A DNA stretch of 64,000 bases from Podarcis raffonei (Eukaryota > Chordata > Lepidosauria > Squamata > Lacertidae), in assembly GCF_027172205.1 (NCBI RefSeq), contig NC_070607.1:23970069-24034068 (forward strand). The letters run 5' to 3'. A program made the position numbers and the translations under genes. The notes under the pieces are model-generated. The model was not told the origin of the DNA. It saw only the letters and a list, made by a program, of their open reading frames with translations, and made no database searches. Shown in pieces: positions 32,401 to 44,610 of the stretch (position 1 is its first letter; each line of letters begins with the position of its first letter).

Positions 32401-34368
32401 TTACTAACTAGAAACCTTTTTTTTACCCTAGCACTTGAAAGCTTAGGTTTTGGCTCCTACATCAGTGAGGTAAAAGAAGTTTTACAAGAATGCAAAACCG
32501 TAGCACTAAAGCGAAGAAGGGCTAATAATCGTTTGGAAAATCTTGGCATTCCTGAAGAAGAGCTCCTAAGGCAGCAACAAGAGTTATTTGCAAAAGTAAG
32601 TGAGGAAACAATATATGCAGTGCTTATCTTTCCACATTTAATTGTGGAAAGATACACAGTTTGTGAAGATGAATCAGCTAAGCATCCTAGACTTGGATAT
32701 TGCATACAAATCTAAATTTTGGAAATGACTTGAGTTTTCATTCTTTGAATATGCAAAACTTAATTCATTCAGCTTGGGTATAAATGGATGTGACTGTCTC
32801 AGTATGTATTAGCTTGAAATAGCTACATCAAATAATGTGTCAATGCAAAAATATAGGGTTGCACCTGAACTTCGTATACTCAAGTGAAATCAATGGGACT
32901 TCAGTTAGTTATGACTGACTTAATTCTCATTTATTTCTTTGGGTCTCTTTTAAGTACAGATAATTTTTGGGAACTAATTTGGGCTGTAATCCTGTGCACA
33001 CTTATTTTGGAGTAAACACCATTTGATTCAGTCAGACTTCCTTGGTGTCCTTTCCACTTCAAAATCAGGATATCATTAAAAGCCTGTCTCCCAAAATCCA
33101 TTTCTGACAAGGGTTAATGTAATTGAAATGGTATAGGTTTTGGGTTCTCTCTGATTAATTCCAGATTGCAGAATCTATCTGGAGTTATACATTAAGCATA
33201 CCTGACAGCAATGCAAATGGCTGGGATTAAGGGTTGGATTAGGTGAAGGTGTCCCTGTGTCCTGCTCTCCTTGCTCAGCTGGCCTCTTGCTGGCTGCATG
33301 AGTGGGCAGGTATGGCCCCTGCTAGTTGTATCCCTGCCAGTGGAAATCTCTAAAATTGAGTGTTCTGAGGGAAGGGCTGAGTTGGCTGAAAATTCACTGG
33401 ATTCCAAGACACTGTGTGTCATGTGATGGCATCAGGTCCATTCCAAGTCCATTGGTTGTGCCTGCCTGAAGCCTTAGTTGACAGAACTGTTCCTACTTTT
33501 AAGCCCTTCTTGTACTGAGAAAGGAAGTTGAAATGGGAAAGATGCAGGAGTCGAGAGGGAGAGGAGCGCAGTCCCTGTTCTCCCCACAGCAAAGGAGAAG
33601 TTGTGGAGGGGAAACCAAATCTGACTAGTACAAACCCCTTCTTCCAACCAACCTGAAAAGTGCAGTGGGACAGGGGAAATGATCTCTTTCCCATTCTCCC
33701 TGCATTGTCTGAGAAAGACACTCTTCAATCTAGGGCAGGGCTTCCCAAACTTTGGTCTCCAGCTGTTTTTGGACTACAGCTCCCATCATCCCTAGCTAGC
33801 AGGACCAGTGGTCAGGAATGATGGGAATTGTAGTCCAAAAACAGCTGGGGACCCAAGTTTGGGAAACTCTGCTCTAGGGAATTTTAGCTCTTCCTAAAGT
33901 TCTGTACCTTTGGAAATACTTTTTCTCATGAGCATTCCTCATTTGGAGTTTGTGTCAAACCCAGCAATATGTTTTTTTAAACACGACGGGAAGTTCTCAA
34001 GTGTGCAGCAGGGTTAGGCAACCTATGGACCCACGGATGATGATGTTGTTTCACTTGTGAAGTAGTGGTCCTAATTTCTTCTCTCGAAACAGATCACGAG
34101 AGGATGCCATAATGTTCTTGGCTTACCTCTTGCACTGATCTCCCCGTGCGCATGTGTGTGTCTGTGCACAACTGTGTTAGGTCATGCTATAGACACTGAA
34201 CTTGTGGTTTTGTGTCCCTAGGCTAGACAGCAGCAGGCAGAGCTAGCCCAGCAGGAATGGCTACAAATGCAGCAAGCGGCCCAACAAGCACAGCTTGCTG
34301 CTGCCTCGGCCAGTGCATCCAACCAGGCAGGCTCTTCTCAAGATGAAGATGATGAGGACGACATCTGA
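26469..34368 (+). CDS. DR1: DR1, down-regulator of transcription 1 (NC2-beta)
   Basis: Exons 26469-26688, 32432-32595 and 34222-34368 (TGA) join to 176 residues, the same length as human DR1. The start MASSSGNDDDLTIP is in a good context (GCCATGG). Residues about 10-90 form the histone fold (IPRAAINKMIKETLPNVRVA, LVVNCCTEFIHLISSEANEI). With DRAP1 this forms NC2, which binds TBP on DNA and blocks TFIIA/TFIIB; DR1 is also known from the ATAC acetyltransferase complex. The C-terminal part is Q/A-rich (QQQAELAQQEWLQMQQAAQQ) and ends in an acidic tail (DEDDEDDI). Near-identity to human; differences include RRANN where human has RKASS. Intron 1 begins GC: the split alanine codon (G|CA) fixes the junction at AAG|GCAAGG. 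Intron 2 is GT-AG. CpG-island promoter upstream. Located between the RDH8-like gene and FNBP1L, matching human synteny. Confidence 0.97.
26771..26910 (+). mobile_element. tRNA-derived SINE (TCTACAATTCTATGATTCT-tail family)
   Basis: Head GGGGTAGCTCAATCGGTACA with B-box GTGGGTTCAAGCCCCAC. The body is TTCCTGCATTGCAGGGAGTT and the tail CTCCACAATTCTGTTATTC. It lies at the start of DR1 intron 1. It looks like a tRNA gene at first sight but has no proper acceptor stem. Confidence 0.85.
27590..27740. mobile_element. LINE-like 3' tail remnant
   Basis: 'ATTGAATTTATATACCGCCC' with 'CAGGTCTCAGGGCAGTTCAC', then A-rich sequence. It resembles the tails at 31010 and 41895. Family unassigned. Confidence 0.45.
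28110..28310 (+). mobile_element. Old interspersed repeat piece
   Basis: 'TTCAGCATCCTGTTTCCCAG', 'CAGCAACTGGTATTCAGTGA' and 'TAGCTGTTGATAGC' belong to one widespread amniote repeat. Degenerate. Confidence 0.5.
28848..28965. mobile_element. Fold-back MITE copy
   Basis: 'CAACCTTTCCCAACTGCTGC' and 'AGCTGGGGAAAGCTG' are the inverted ends. The central ACTACAA part is decayed to 'GGATTCCAACATCACC'. In DR1 intron 1. Confidence 0.55.
29582..29729 (-). mobile_element. tRNA-derived SINE (TCTACAATTCTATGATTCT-tail family), minus strand
   Basis: Reversed tail ATCATAGAATCGTAGAGTTG. The reversed head is GGGCTCGAACCCATGACGCT and CTCTACTGACTGAGCTAC. Nearly full length, in DR1 intron 1. Confidence 0.85.
30461..30618 (+). 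mobile_element. tRNA-derived SINE (TCTACAATTCTATGATTCT-tail family)
   Basis: 'GGATAGCCTTAGTTGGTAGA' with B-box GCGGGTTCGAGCCCC and the tail 'CCCTTCCAGCTCTACAATT'. The head has a small tandem duplication around ACTTTTAACAGTCTCTTAA. In DR1 intron 1. Confidence 0.75.
31010..31215. mobile_element. LINE-like 3' tail remnant
   Basis: 'TTAATATTGATAGTCCACCC' and 'AAAAGACCAAAGGGCAGTTT' followed by A-rich sequence. Same general type as 27590. In DR1 intron 1. Confidence 0.45.
31987..32202. mobile_element. Insertion with 59-bp inverted repeat and 13-bp target-site duplication
   Basis: Arms 31987-32045 and 32099-32157 are inverted copies (58 of 59 bases). The loop is 53 bases, and a unique 3' part follows (32158-32202, ending GGCTACCTACCTGTAA). 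CTTCAGATCATAT flanks it at 31974-31986 and 32203-32215. The target repeat indicates LINE-mediated insertion, probably with 5' inversion. It lies in DR1 intron 1, about 230 bases before exon 2. Confidence 0.88.
33736..33871. mobile_element. 136-bp fold-back hAT MITE with 8-bp target-site duplication
   Basis: Ends CAGGGCTTCCCAAACTTTGG and AGTTTGGGAAACTCTG. Inner arms are CAGCTGTTTTTGGACTACAG and its inverted partner. Flanks ATCTAGGG (33728-33735) and CTCTAGGG (33872-33879) match at 7 of 8. This is the best-preserved member of its family here and assigns the family to hAT. In DR1 intron 2. Confidence 0.85.
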
Positions 34369-36245
34369 TATCTTTTGGGCTGAGTTTCAGTCCCCGCAAG
34401 GAAATAGTTTTCGCTGGTTTTGCTGTGCAGGACATGAATGCTTACCCGTAACTTTTGTCTGCATCTTGGACCGGCCGTTGGTATTTTAGGGATGTCTGCT
34501 GTTGTGTGCTGTACATGTCGAAACTGTCTCTTTGAACTCTTGAAGACTTAAGGTTCAGTATCATATCAACTTTGGATTTTTAATGGTGTTTATGGAAATT
34601 TTAGATAGCAGTGTGTCACTTATTTGATCAACAAACAGTGTTACAATAAAGTTTATAAAATATAGCAAAATTTATACAGAGGCTCTAAATTCACATTTGC
34701 ATTTCTCTTCCCTTTTAACCATAGAATCTTCTGTAGAAATTTTTAATTTGGGTTTTGTTTTGGTTTATTGGAACGGAGCAGCCAAGCAAAGGGTTCGGCA
34801 TAATTGAATTCTTTATCTTCAAAAACGATATATATATGGCAATATATACTCTGTGCTCATATACCACCAATCTTGAAAAATGATACGTTTTTGCCAAACT
34901 AGGAAAATATATGTTTAATAGTTGTACAGATTGAATTTCTTTTGTATAGAGGTGAAAACAAACCCAATACTTTATTATGTCATCAATTCAGTGTCATGAG
35001 CAACATTAATATTTCATTTCAAATATTGTCTGCTTTGAAGAATTAAATCTGTTCCTGTTTCACAGCCATTTAATTTTAACTTTAGGTGGTATTAACATGC
35101 ATCGTGCATGTTCCAAGTGTTCAAATGGAGTTTGGTGGAACAGAGTTGTTTTAATTCTGTTTTGACTCAGAATGCTGAAATAGTCAGGCCTATGAAAGCA
35201 AATATTGGAACTAATAAGCATGCTTGCAATGAGAGGAATCTTCATTTAACTCCAATGTACTTTTTTTTTGTCAGCACAATATTAACACGACGTTTTCAAG
35301 ACTAGTGTACCAATAGAGAAGTTTTATCTGTGAAACTGGCTGCTTCTACATTAGAAACTAGTAGGGTACTAGTTCTAAGTGTTGCAATTCCAAGTTCAGT
35401 TTGGTGACTGAGCCCCAAGACTGACCAACAAGACCTAATTATTCTGGGGCATTATAGGTGTGGATTTTATATATATAACAATGCTTAGATTGTTATTTGT
35501 GTTGATAATAAGGAACAACAGAGTCCTTTTTAGAATCTGAAAATATACTTGAAGATACATCAGCATATTTTTCTGGTCCTTGCTTGCAGGGAGGTAGAAT
35601 CTCATGCATTGCATATTAATGCATCATGCAACATTACCAAGACTGCAATTTTTAAAAAAACTTTCTAGCACAGCCTTGATGGCTATAGAAATTTATGCAA
35701 GAGCTGAGAATGAATGGAGAAAGTCTTGTCTCTGAAGCAGAGAGCCAAACTGAGAATCAAACTACGATCTTGAATTGCAGTTAGCTGAGTTTTATGGAGC
35801 TTCACCTGAAATAACTTGCACCCTTATTTATACACTGGTAGCCGAGAGATAAATTAGTTTGAATGTTAAGCTGAAACACATTTGTGGGTTCAGCAGGAAA
35901 AGTATTGGGGCAAAATCTGGTGAAAGATTGTCTTCATTAAGGTCGAAGTACAAAGGTAGAAACACTAGGCTAGTAAAACCAAGTTAATGTGCAGTGTTGG
36001 CTTTTCTAATTTGTACTGTAACACCCTTGCCCTTCCTATTTGAAATAAGTCTTCTTCTTTTTTTAAAGAAAGATATACATTTTCACACTTCTTTTCTGAT
36101 GCAGAATTCAGGTTAATATTTTACTGCATCTGGTATGTATCATAATATGTTTGAATCCCTGTGACCTTTCCTTTGGACATTCTTGTGCTTTTTCATATGC
36201 TGTATTCCTCAAGCAATAAAATTCAAATGTGTTTTTATATTCCAC
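34369..36245 (+). terminator. DR1 3' UTR with proximal and distal poly(A) signals
   Basis: AATAAA at 34645-34650 (proximal, 277 bases after the stop) and AATAAA at 36215-36220 (distal). The stretch between is AT-rich and nearly free of young repeats. That fits a long conserved 3' UTR with alternative polyadenylation. Transcript ends are inferred. Confidence 0.65.
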
Positions 36246-36787
36246 GTTTCAATATCCAACTTTCACGGTTTGTCATATAATAGAGAAACTTAATTTTGTT
36301 CTGCCATGAACCAACTTTGCAAACTTCACGGGATCAAGATGTTCTCACCAAAGAGATGCCTATAATCATCCTTCGTGTTAGGGCTGGTTCTTTTCAATTT
36401 GCATAATTTTCTTCCAGGGACAGAACGTATTCTGTCTAGTCGCATCACGTACAGTTTGCTCGTAGATCCTGTACCATTTCAGCACGTTTTGGACTACCAT
36501 GCTAATCACACTCACCTGGGTGTCAGCCCCAACAGGACTTCCAAGAAGACATGGTTAGGAGTGTGCTGTTTTTTAAAAACAAATCTGTCTAAGTAAGTAC
36601 TTTTTAATTTGTTTAAGGAACCACATTAATTTACTTTTATAGTTTGAGATGACTATTTAGATATTTTGAGAAAGTGTTATTGATATGACTTACTGGCTAT
36701 GATCCAAAAATCCAGTACATATATGGAGACTTCCCCTGACGGGAGCTTCCATTCTTCTCCATGATAAATTTCTGGTATGCAGAAATA

Positions 36788-37140
36788 CAGTGGTACCTCG
36801 CAAGACGAATGCCTCGCAAGACGGAAAACTCGCAAGACGACAGGGTTTTTGGTTTTTTGAGTTGCTTCGCAAGACGGATTTCCCTATGGGCTTGCTTCGC
36901 AAGACAGAAACGTCTTGCAAGTTTGTTTCCTTTTTCTTAACACCGTTAATACAGTTGCGACTTGACTTCAGGAGCAACTCATAGCACGCGGTGTGGTAGC
37001 CTTTTTTGAGGTTTTTGAAGAGTTTGGTGATTTTTGAAGCTTTCCCACAACTTTTCCGAAATCGTGCTTCGCAAGACGAAAAAACCGCAAGACGAAGAAA
37101 CTCGCGGAACGAATTAATTTCGTCTTGCGAGGCACCACTG
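36788..37140. mobile_element. Tigger-like MITE, 'GCAAGACG' subfamily
   Basis: Ends CAGTGGTACCTCGCAAGACG and the inverted CGTCTTGCGAGGCACCACTG, with TA on each side (36786-36787, 37141-37142). CGCAAGACG-type words recur along both flanks. 353 bp, no coding capacity. Confidence 0.88.
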
Positions 37141-38523
37141 TATGTATGTGCTGTATTTTCATCTCAAGCAGGATTAAATTCATTGTGTATAGAATGCAAG
37201 ATAGATCACTTTTTTCATGTCAGTTTTAATGGTTTTCTCTTAAATACAACATTATGTCAAATAAATGCCGGATTTGTGAATAATTCAAGAAGTATATCAG
37301 CTATTGTATAGTCTTGCGTTAAAAGAAAATTGCAATAGAAGCAAGACAATGTCAGAGTTGGAAAATCTCCAGTTTCCGCCAAAGTAATCAGCTCCTTACG
37401 TTTTGTGTGCAAATGTTCTCTTTGGATCCGCTATTTAAAATTTCCTTTCTGGTATTAATTTGCGCTGCTTTTTAAAATTTCTCAGCTTCTGGAGTTGAAT
37501 GTATGAAAACGGGCATTTTTTGTTGCGGAATTCCAACGCTTGCGACTGGAAGAAGAACTAGAAGTATGCTAAGAGCACAGAAAGACCTGCATGGCCCAGA
37601 AATTGCAAAGTAAGAAATTATAAAATATCCTGAAGTTATTTTCCTACAGTACTCCCAACCTCCATCTTAAGTAATGTTAGTCATAATTGCAGTAATGCTA
37701 TTGTGTGGTTTGGGCTCAGGTTAGAAGCTGTTTCCACATCCATCTCCAAAGCAGTTCGTTAATAAATTGAGTTGGGTGTGCATTTAATATTTGCTGCTTA
37801 GCATGTGTAACAGCTTTTCTGGCTGCAGTGCACTAGGCAAAGGTTAATGCAAGATCAGTCCCAGGGTGGTGATGGCATAATTAAATGTTCCCAAGCATGC
37901 TTTGAAATGAGAACTTGGGGCCTGGGAAAGTGTGGAAGCATGACGCTGCCTTGCATAGGAGAAGACCTTGGCTGCGATCCAAAATGCTGCGCAAGTACTT
38001 CCTCCGTGCTCAGAGAGGCCTTTGGACTCGCTATCCTCAAACAGAACCTCTCCCTGCCACATGGCAAACTCAGGACTTTCAGAAGCGGTTTCCTTTTTGT
38101 CTTCAGTGGGAGGCTCCTGTTCAAAGAAAGCAATAAAAACAACTCAGCAACAATCCTGCTGGGTGTGCCGAAATCCTTGGGTGTGCCTGAAGTCGCTCTT
38201 TGGATTCCAGCCCTTGTCCTGTTTTCACACAGGAGGGCATTTTCTCTGCTTAATGTCGGAATATGTGCATTACCAAGCGAGCAGCCTTTTAACAACAACG
38301 AAAAGCTTTATCCCCAAATCAGATGAGATGAATTCTCAATTTAATTTGCTTTGTTTTCCTTCTGTTCCCTGCCCAAGCCTTGAGCCAGGGGTAGTTTGTA
38401 GAGAGACAGACAGGCAGAAGCGAGGATCAGAATTTTTTTACTTAATATAAAAAAATCCTTGCTGGATCAATCTAGCTTTCTGTCTCCTGCAGTGATGGAC
38501 CCCATTTCTCCTGAAGTAGAATA

Positions 38524-38765
38524 TAGTGGTACCTCGAATTAAGTACTTAATTCGTTCTGGAGGTCCGTTCTTAACCTGAAACTGTTCTTAACCTGAAGCA
38601 CCACATTAGCTAATGGGGCCTCCAGCTGCTGCTGTGCCGCCAGAGCCCAATTTCTGTTCTTATCCTGAAGCAAAGTTCTTAACCTGAAGCACTATTTCTG
38701 GGTTAGCGGAGTCTGTAACCTGAAGCTTATGTAACCTCAAGCGTATGTAACCCGAGGTACCACTG
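38524..38765. mobile_element. Tigger-like MITE, 'TTCAGGTTA' subfamily
   Basis: Ends TAGTGGTACCTCG and CGAGGTACCACTG, with TA on each side. The interior is the reverse complement of the copies at 56186 and 63716 (CTTAACCTGAAGCAC words). Confidence 0.88.
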
Positions 38766-40770
38766 TAGTAATCTTAGCAAGACCAGAAATTTGTACCAAA
38801 GGAATGCTGTGTGTTCTGCAGCGCAAATTTCACCACAAAGAACCAAGCGAGACATGTTGCGGACTTCCTTTATCTCCTTTGCAGAAAACAGCTGTTTTAT
38901 GCGTAAGGGTGGGTATATAATTTTCAGCACAGAAACAGCAAGAGGGGTGGGGAGGAGTTAAGCAGCCCCTACCCTGCTTTCAGCTTCTCAAGAGTGGCTC
39001 AAGGAAAATCACACTCAAATCCATGCATTTAAACAGAAATAAAATTTAAATTTATTTAGTTCTTCAATATATGGTACATGTTATTAACTGACTTCTTCTG
39101 TGTCTCCTCCGCAGTCTTGTTTCTTTTAAAAGTAATCAGCAAAGAAGCTCCACCTAGTGATCAGCCTGTGTTTTCAAAAGCGATGAACTAGAAAGTAAGT
39201 GTGAAACTAGGGCCGTACGTTTCTTTCCTGCTTTGAGCAATTCCCTGCGACAAGTGCTACACATAAATTTAATTCCACAATGTCATGCTGTAAGTTCATT
39301 ACTATAATATACAAAAAACACTGGGCTACTCAGTGAGCTGCAAGTACTTGATTAGCAGTTTTCTGAAGGGAAATTCTCAAGTATGTCTGTTGAAAAGAGC
39401 AAATGCTTTCATGAAATATCTTGACTCGCACAAGCTTCCTGGAGGACAAAATTTTTTTGGGGTCGTTTTGTGGATGTCTTGAGTGCAATTAGTTCCCGCC
39501 GAACACTCGAAAGCTACTGGCCCAGTGTTGCTGCAAAGGTTTAAGTTACAGGATCTGCTGCACAGCAAAGTGATTGGTTGTTACAACTGAGCCTCCAATC
39601 TCCCCAGAGACTAACTCATAACTACTGTCATCTACTCATGCAAGAAAAATTATTTTGTGTGTTTCAAATGTAGTTATGTTTGGGTGGGTGGGTGGGTGGA
39701 CAGCTGTAAGTATGTTGTCCCACTAGGTACCACTAGGTGGCGCTCATGCATAACACAATAATTTATTGCGGCTGCCTGAGAAATGACGTTTCATAGTGAA
39801 ACTTTCTATCTTAAGGAAACTTTCCTTTAATTATTACAAAGGTTTGATGATTACCTTTAAAGAAAAACAGGGATATTTTTTTCATAATAAGTATGAGTAT
39901 TTTAAAATGTTATGTGCGTTAATCTCAGCATTGATTTTAACAATGTAGGGCCCAGATATCCGAAAGATCAACTCATTTTCTACAGGCCCTCTTGGGTGTT
40001 AAAAGACTATCCGAGTGGGCCCAATTGGTAGTTCCACCACTAAATTAGTTGTGAATGGAGGTGGAAGCTCTATAGTTATTAAATTTGTTCCCCACAGAAG
40101 TGAGTCTGGCCCCTTCATTATGAGCTTCATGTGGTATGCTGAATATATATATACCTGAAATATAGATATACATAGATATAGATAGGTAGATATATGGGCT
40201 ATTCTGTTCTCTTGACTTTTTTGCACATTGAATGATGGGTAAGAAATTGAAATTTATCTGTATTTCACGAGATTTATATGCTGCTTGATGGTAATAAAAT
40301 GTCAAGGCAGTAATAATAATAAAAAAGCTAAAAACAACTATTAAAACATAATTAAAATCAGTGACAAGCTGAAGGCCAGGTTGAAACACACGTCCACATC
40401 CTATGCAATAATGAAATAAGCAATTCTATATTTATTGTTCATTAGGGGTTTGGAGCCATGTTACTGCTACCCAACCTTTCTGAATGCATTTTGATACTTC
40501 TTTAAAGCTGAAATCTGCATCAGAAACGCTGAACAAAGTCCAGGGGATTGTGGGTTGAGCAATCTTATACATAGCATTCACCAGTTCAGAGATAGCACTG
40601 CTATGTTGGTGGAATGGCTTGCCAAATCCTATGCCCCTCAGTTTAGGCAGAGAGGGTAAAAAGGAAGAACAGTCACAGAGGAAATAGAAATGAAATATAT
40701 ATATTTGGTGGAGGAAGCATGTTTACAAATATGCATCTACATATGAATCTTCAGGCACACTACTCTTTTT

Positions 40771-40840
40771 CCTGCATTGCCGGGGGTTGGACTAGATGAC
40801 CCCTGAAGGGTTCCTTCCAACTCTACAATTCTATGATTCT
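40771..40840 (+). mobile_element. tRNA-derived SINE, 3' half only
   Basis: 'CCTGCATTGCCGGGGGTTGG', 'ACTAGATGACCCCTGAAGGG', 'CCAACTCTACAATTCTATGA'. The tRNA head is missing. Confidence 0.8.
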
Positions 40841-41894
40841 ATTATTATTTTGCAAATTAATATGGAAGTGCAATGGAACAGACTTATGGGTGAGTCCACA
40901 TGAAAGTGACACAGACTAGAATTTGACTGATCTGGCTATTCTTACCCCAGAGTGGCACTCGCTTTATTTGGTTTCTTGATCCGAGATCTACAATACAGGA
41001 CGGGGTATAAAAATTAAATCAAAAATTCAACAAAGGATTAGTGGTTACTGACAGTCAGTTAGATTAGCTGTCTCCCCGTACATTTGCATAATATCTTTGC
41101 ACTTATGCACAGACATCTTTGGCCCCTAGCCTATGTATTTTAAATACATTTTGATTATCAAATAAAAATTTCCTAATAATGAAGAATCAGATATATGGGT
41201 AGCATAGCTTATGGGACAGGATATAGTATTGCAAGAGTACGCTTCCGCTTAGCACAATAGAACTTCACCTTCCTCTCCTCTCCCCTGCACCCCCCCCCAA
41301 TGCACTCCCAAAATCTTTTCCAGAGGGTCCACCAAACCCCCAGAACAGATTCTAAGGGTGTCAACAGCACTGGACACATTCTGTGTCTTTGGCAGCACTG
41401 CAAAAATATGCATGGCTTATACTGGACGTCGTTTGCCAGCCAAACCACTGTGATCTATTTACTTACTGATCTATAATTGCCTGCTCCTCATTAATGCATT
41501 TTCCTGAACTTTGCCTCGGCAACTGGGGATTTCCATCATCTCCTGGGGAGATTTCTTATAACCATACCACATGCAAATCCCTGCTTTCTGGCACAAAGCT
41601 ATAAGCAAATCATAGCAAGAAATGTGCGCCGATTATGCTAATCCAATGTTGCGATTGACATTTTGGCCTCTGAACTCCTCATCCATACATCTACATCAAA
41701 CATGGCAATTACAAAGCATGACAGCTGATGTCATGCTCCATATGCGAACCACTGTTAAAAGAACAGTTTAAAAAGGGATTGTGCATTTCAAAGCGAGTGT
41801 TGTGTGTGCTCTTTTGCTTGAGAAACCTGGGAGTACTGCTAGATCTAAGAAAAGGAGGAAGAAGCTATATATTTTTTCCACTTTCAGCAGTTGT

Positions 41895-42050
41895 TCTGTA
41901 CATTTTATTTATTTAAAATATTTACAGGCCATTATTCACGACCAAAATGGCATTGCAGAGCGGGTTACACTATTAAATTCTTCAAACGCCAACATGAAAC
42001 AAAAAAAAAAAAAGCAGCAAAAACAGTATAATTTCATCAGAGCAGGCTTC
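41895..42050. mobile_element. LINE-like 3' tail remnant
   Basis: 'TTTAAAATATTTACAGGCCA', 'GCAGAGCGGGTTACACTATT', then a run of 13 A. Family unassigned. Confidence 0.4.
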
Positions 42051-43358
42051 TAATCCAGTAATGACAGCAATATCCAGTCACATAAACAAGGTACTTCCAG
42101 TTCCTTGATTCTCAGAGAATTATATCTTATCAGCAGGAAGCATACTTAAATTGTATCATCAGGATTTTGAGATTCCCTTATTATGAATCATCAGATTGTT
42201 ATGGGAAGATGAGGTGCATTTTCAGCTCCCCCCTCCCCGTAAAATGGTACCCTTCTACTGTATGCCACTTTTATCTGTTTTAATGGTATGCTATATGGGT
42301 TGCGAAAAAGGACTGAAAAGAAGCATGGAACCCCACACCCCTCATTTTTCCTCCTAGCATGGGAAGGGTTGAGGTGGCTATGCTCTCGCCCTGCTTCCTT
42401 TTCTCTGCAAACAACAGGAGCTGTCTGCATCGCCTGCGCTCCTGAGCAATGTTCCACTGTAAACAAAAGGTTGCCAAATAATGGCAGCCTCACAGAAAGA
42501 ATAATCAGCGTGTATCCTGGTGATAACTTGCCCCTGAAAAGCTGCCAACGTTCAGATGTGCCAGAACTTTCCAGAGTTTTCATTTGCAAGGGGCTAAAAC
42601 AGCCAGTTTGTTCAGTCCCAGAACGGTTCAAGCAGAAAGGTGAGGGACAAGACTCAGAAGAAATGAAGATGGAGCACAACCTGCCAGCCTCAGCAGCAGG
42701 GAGGAGGAAAACACTGCTGCTTCGTCCCGTCTAGTAGCAAGAGAGAGGTTGTGTGAGCAAAGACCCCTTGTTTAAGAACGCTTTGAAGACCAAAGGGAGA
42801 CCGCACCTCTTTAGAACTGACACAGCTAACACATTTTTTTTTAATGCACTTCTACAATGTCACATCAGGGGCTTCAATTCTCCTTTTTTCCTATTTTACA
42901 GAAGTATTGTTGTGGTACCGATTTTTCTGATCTTTTCTTATTTTAACAAAATATCCTTCCAGTGTAGGTGTGCTTGAATCTGTGGCATGTTTCCAAGGGA
43001 TTAGCTTCCCCATGCATATTTCCTTTAATTAGTCTGCACAATGTGTTGTTTTTCTTAGAGGTCTTCCTCCCAAGTTAACAATGTCCTTGTTTTCACATTC
43101 CTTACTTTATGAGATTTGATCCAGTCCTCCACGGAGATGCTGTACAAAAATGCAACTTCCTTTTTTTAAGGGTGGTAAATTTCACACAAGACTCATGATT
43201 CTTTTTTACCATTCACTTCTCTCTCTCTCTCTCTCTCTCTCGCTGCATCTATTATTTATTCTCTTTAAAAACATGATTTGTCTTGCTTTGTTTTACGATT
43301 ATGGTTTATCCGTAGAAGCCTATACAGTGGCACCATACAGAGTTATATGGGTTTCTAC

Positions 43359-43583
43359 CAGGGGTGCTGCTAGGTAGTTAAAAGATCTGGGATGGCACAG
43401 GACAAAGTTTTGCCTCTGGGAAGATTCAGGTGGCTGGGATCTCATTGGCATGGTGCTTTGTAGTGTGCCCAGCCACCTTGTAAGCAGTGGCTGAAAAGGG
43501 GGAGGAAGAGACTTAAGATCTGGGGTCCAGAACAAAAGACTTTGGGCTTGTGCCCCATTGGGCAACCCCCAACAATGCCCCTG
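43359..43583. mobile_element. hAT-like MITE
   Basis: Ends CAGGGGTGCTGCTAGG and AACAATGCCCCTG. Flanks GTTTCTAC (43351-43358) and GTTCCTGT (43584-43591) match at 6 of 8. Confidence 0.6.
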
Positions 43584-44077
43584 GTTCCTGTCCCCCAAGG
43601 AGCTTAAAATCTAATAGATGATGGGAAGGGGGAAAAGGAAGAAAAGTAATGACACTGGTAAGGATGAATGAAAATAAGCAAATATAGTAGCTATTCAGAA
43701 TGTGGATTAAGGGAATGAACCAGTGACCACAGAAGAAGTGGGTTTGGTTTCAAGAAGAAAGCCTACAAGAACATTTGTTGGCATCTGTTTGCCTCAAGAT
43801 ACAATGGTGTGCTCTTCCGGGAGTGAAGTCAAACTGCTGTGTTAGCAGCACGTCGTGATCTCTCCTAGGCACAAGCCTGGGCAGTGTGTATGAGGTCCTG
43901 GGCTGCCCAGACAACAAGACCCACATCTTGGCCTCGCTAATGTCATTCAAAGGATATCAGAGGTCCTGGGTTGCAGCAGATGCCAGAAGGAGGTGAACAG
44001 GGCTCCATCCAGCTGTCTTGGGGACTCCACTCTGGATTTGTGTGGGGTTTACTTCTTAGCCTTTTCTTCTCCTAAGA

Positions 44078-44610
44078 CATGGGTAGGCAAACTAAGGCCC
44101 GGGGGCCGGATCCGGCCCAATCGCCTTCTAAATCTGGCCCGCGGACGGTCCGGGAATCTGTGTAGAATGAATTCTGAGTAGAATGTGTCCTTTTATTTAA
44201 AATGCATCTCTGGGTTATTTGTAAGGTAAAGGTAAAGGTACCCCTGCCCGTAGGGGCCAGTCTTGCCAGACTCTAGGGTTGTGCGCTCATCTCACTCTAT
44301 AGGCCGGGAGCCAGCACTGTCCGCAGATACTTCCGGGTCACGTGGCCAGCGTGACAAGCTGCATCTGGCAAGCCAGCGCAGCACATGAAAACGCCGTTTA
44401 CCTTCCCGCTGGTAAGCGGTCCCTATTTATCTACTTGCACCTGAAGGTGCTTTCGAACTGCTAGGTTGGCAGGCGCTGGGACCGAGCGACGGGTTATTTG
44501 TAGGGCATAGGAATTCATTCATTCCCCCCCCCCCCAAATATAGTCCAGGCCCCCACAAGGTCTGAGGGACAGTGGACCAGCCCCCTGCTGAAAAAGTTTG
44601 CTGACCCCTG
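44078..44610. mobile_element. hAT MITE split by a SINE
   Basis: Ends CATGGGTAGGCAAACT and AGTTTGCTGACCCCTG (CAGGGGTCAGCAAACT reversed, a Charlie-like end). The perfect 8-bp flanks TCCTAAGA are at 44070-44077 and 44611-44618. Removing the SINE and one copy of its duplication leaves about 254 bp. Confidence 0.92.
44224..44490 (-). mobile_element. Sauria-type SINE, 5'-truncated, nested in a hAT MITE
   Basis: Minus-strand copy from the tail (AAGGTAAAGGTAAAGGTACC) to the middle of the body. The tRNA promoter boxes are missing. Flanked by GGGTTATTTGTA at 44212-44223 and 44491-44502. Confidence 0.92.

Noticed and set aside
37844-38450. Overlapping open frames on both strands (147-160 codons)
   Set aside because: No family resemblance, no splice or start context, and several frames open at once, which suggests composition rather than coding.
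42191-42734. Open frames of 162 and 148 codons on opposite strands
   Set aside because: Antisense to each other, no recognisable domain, no promoter or poly(A) context.
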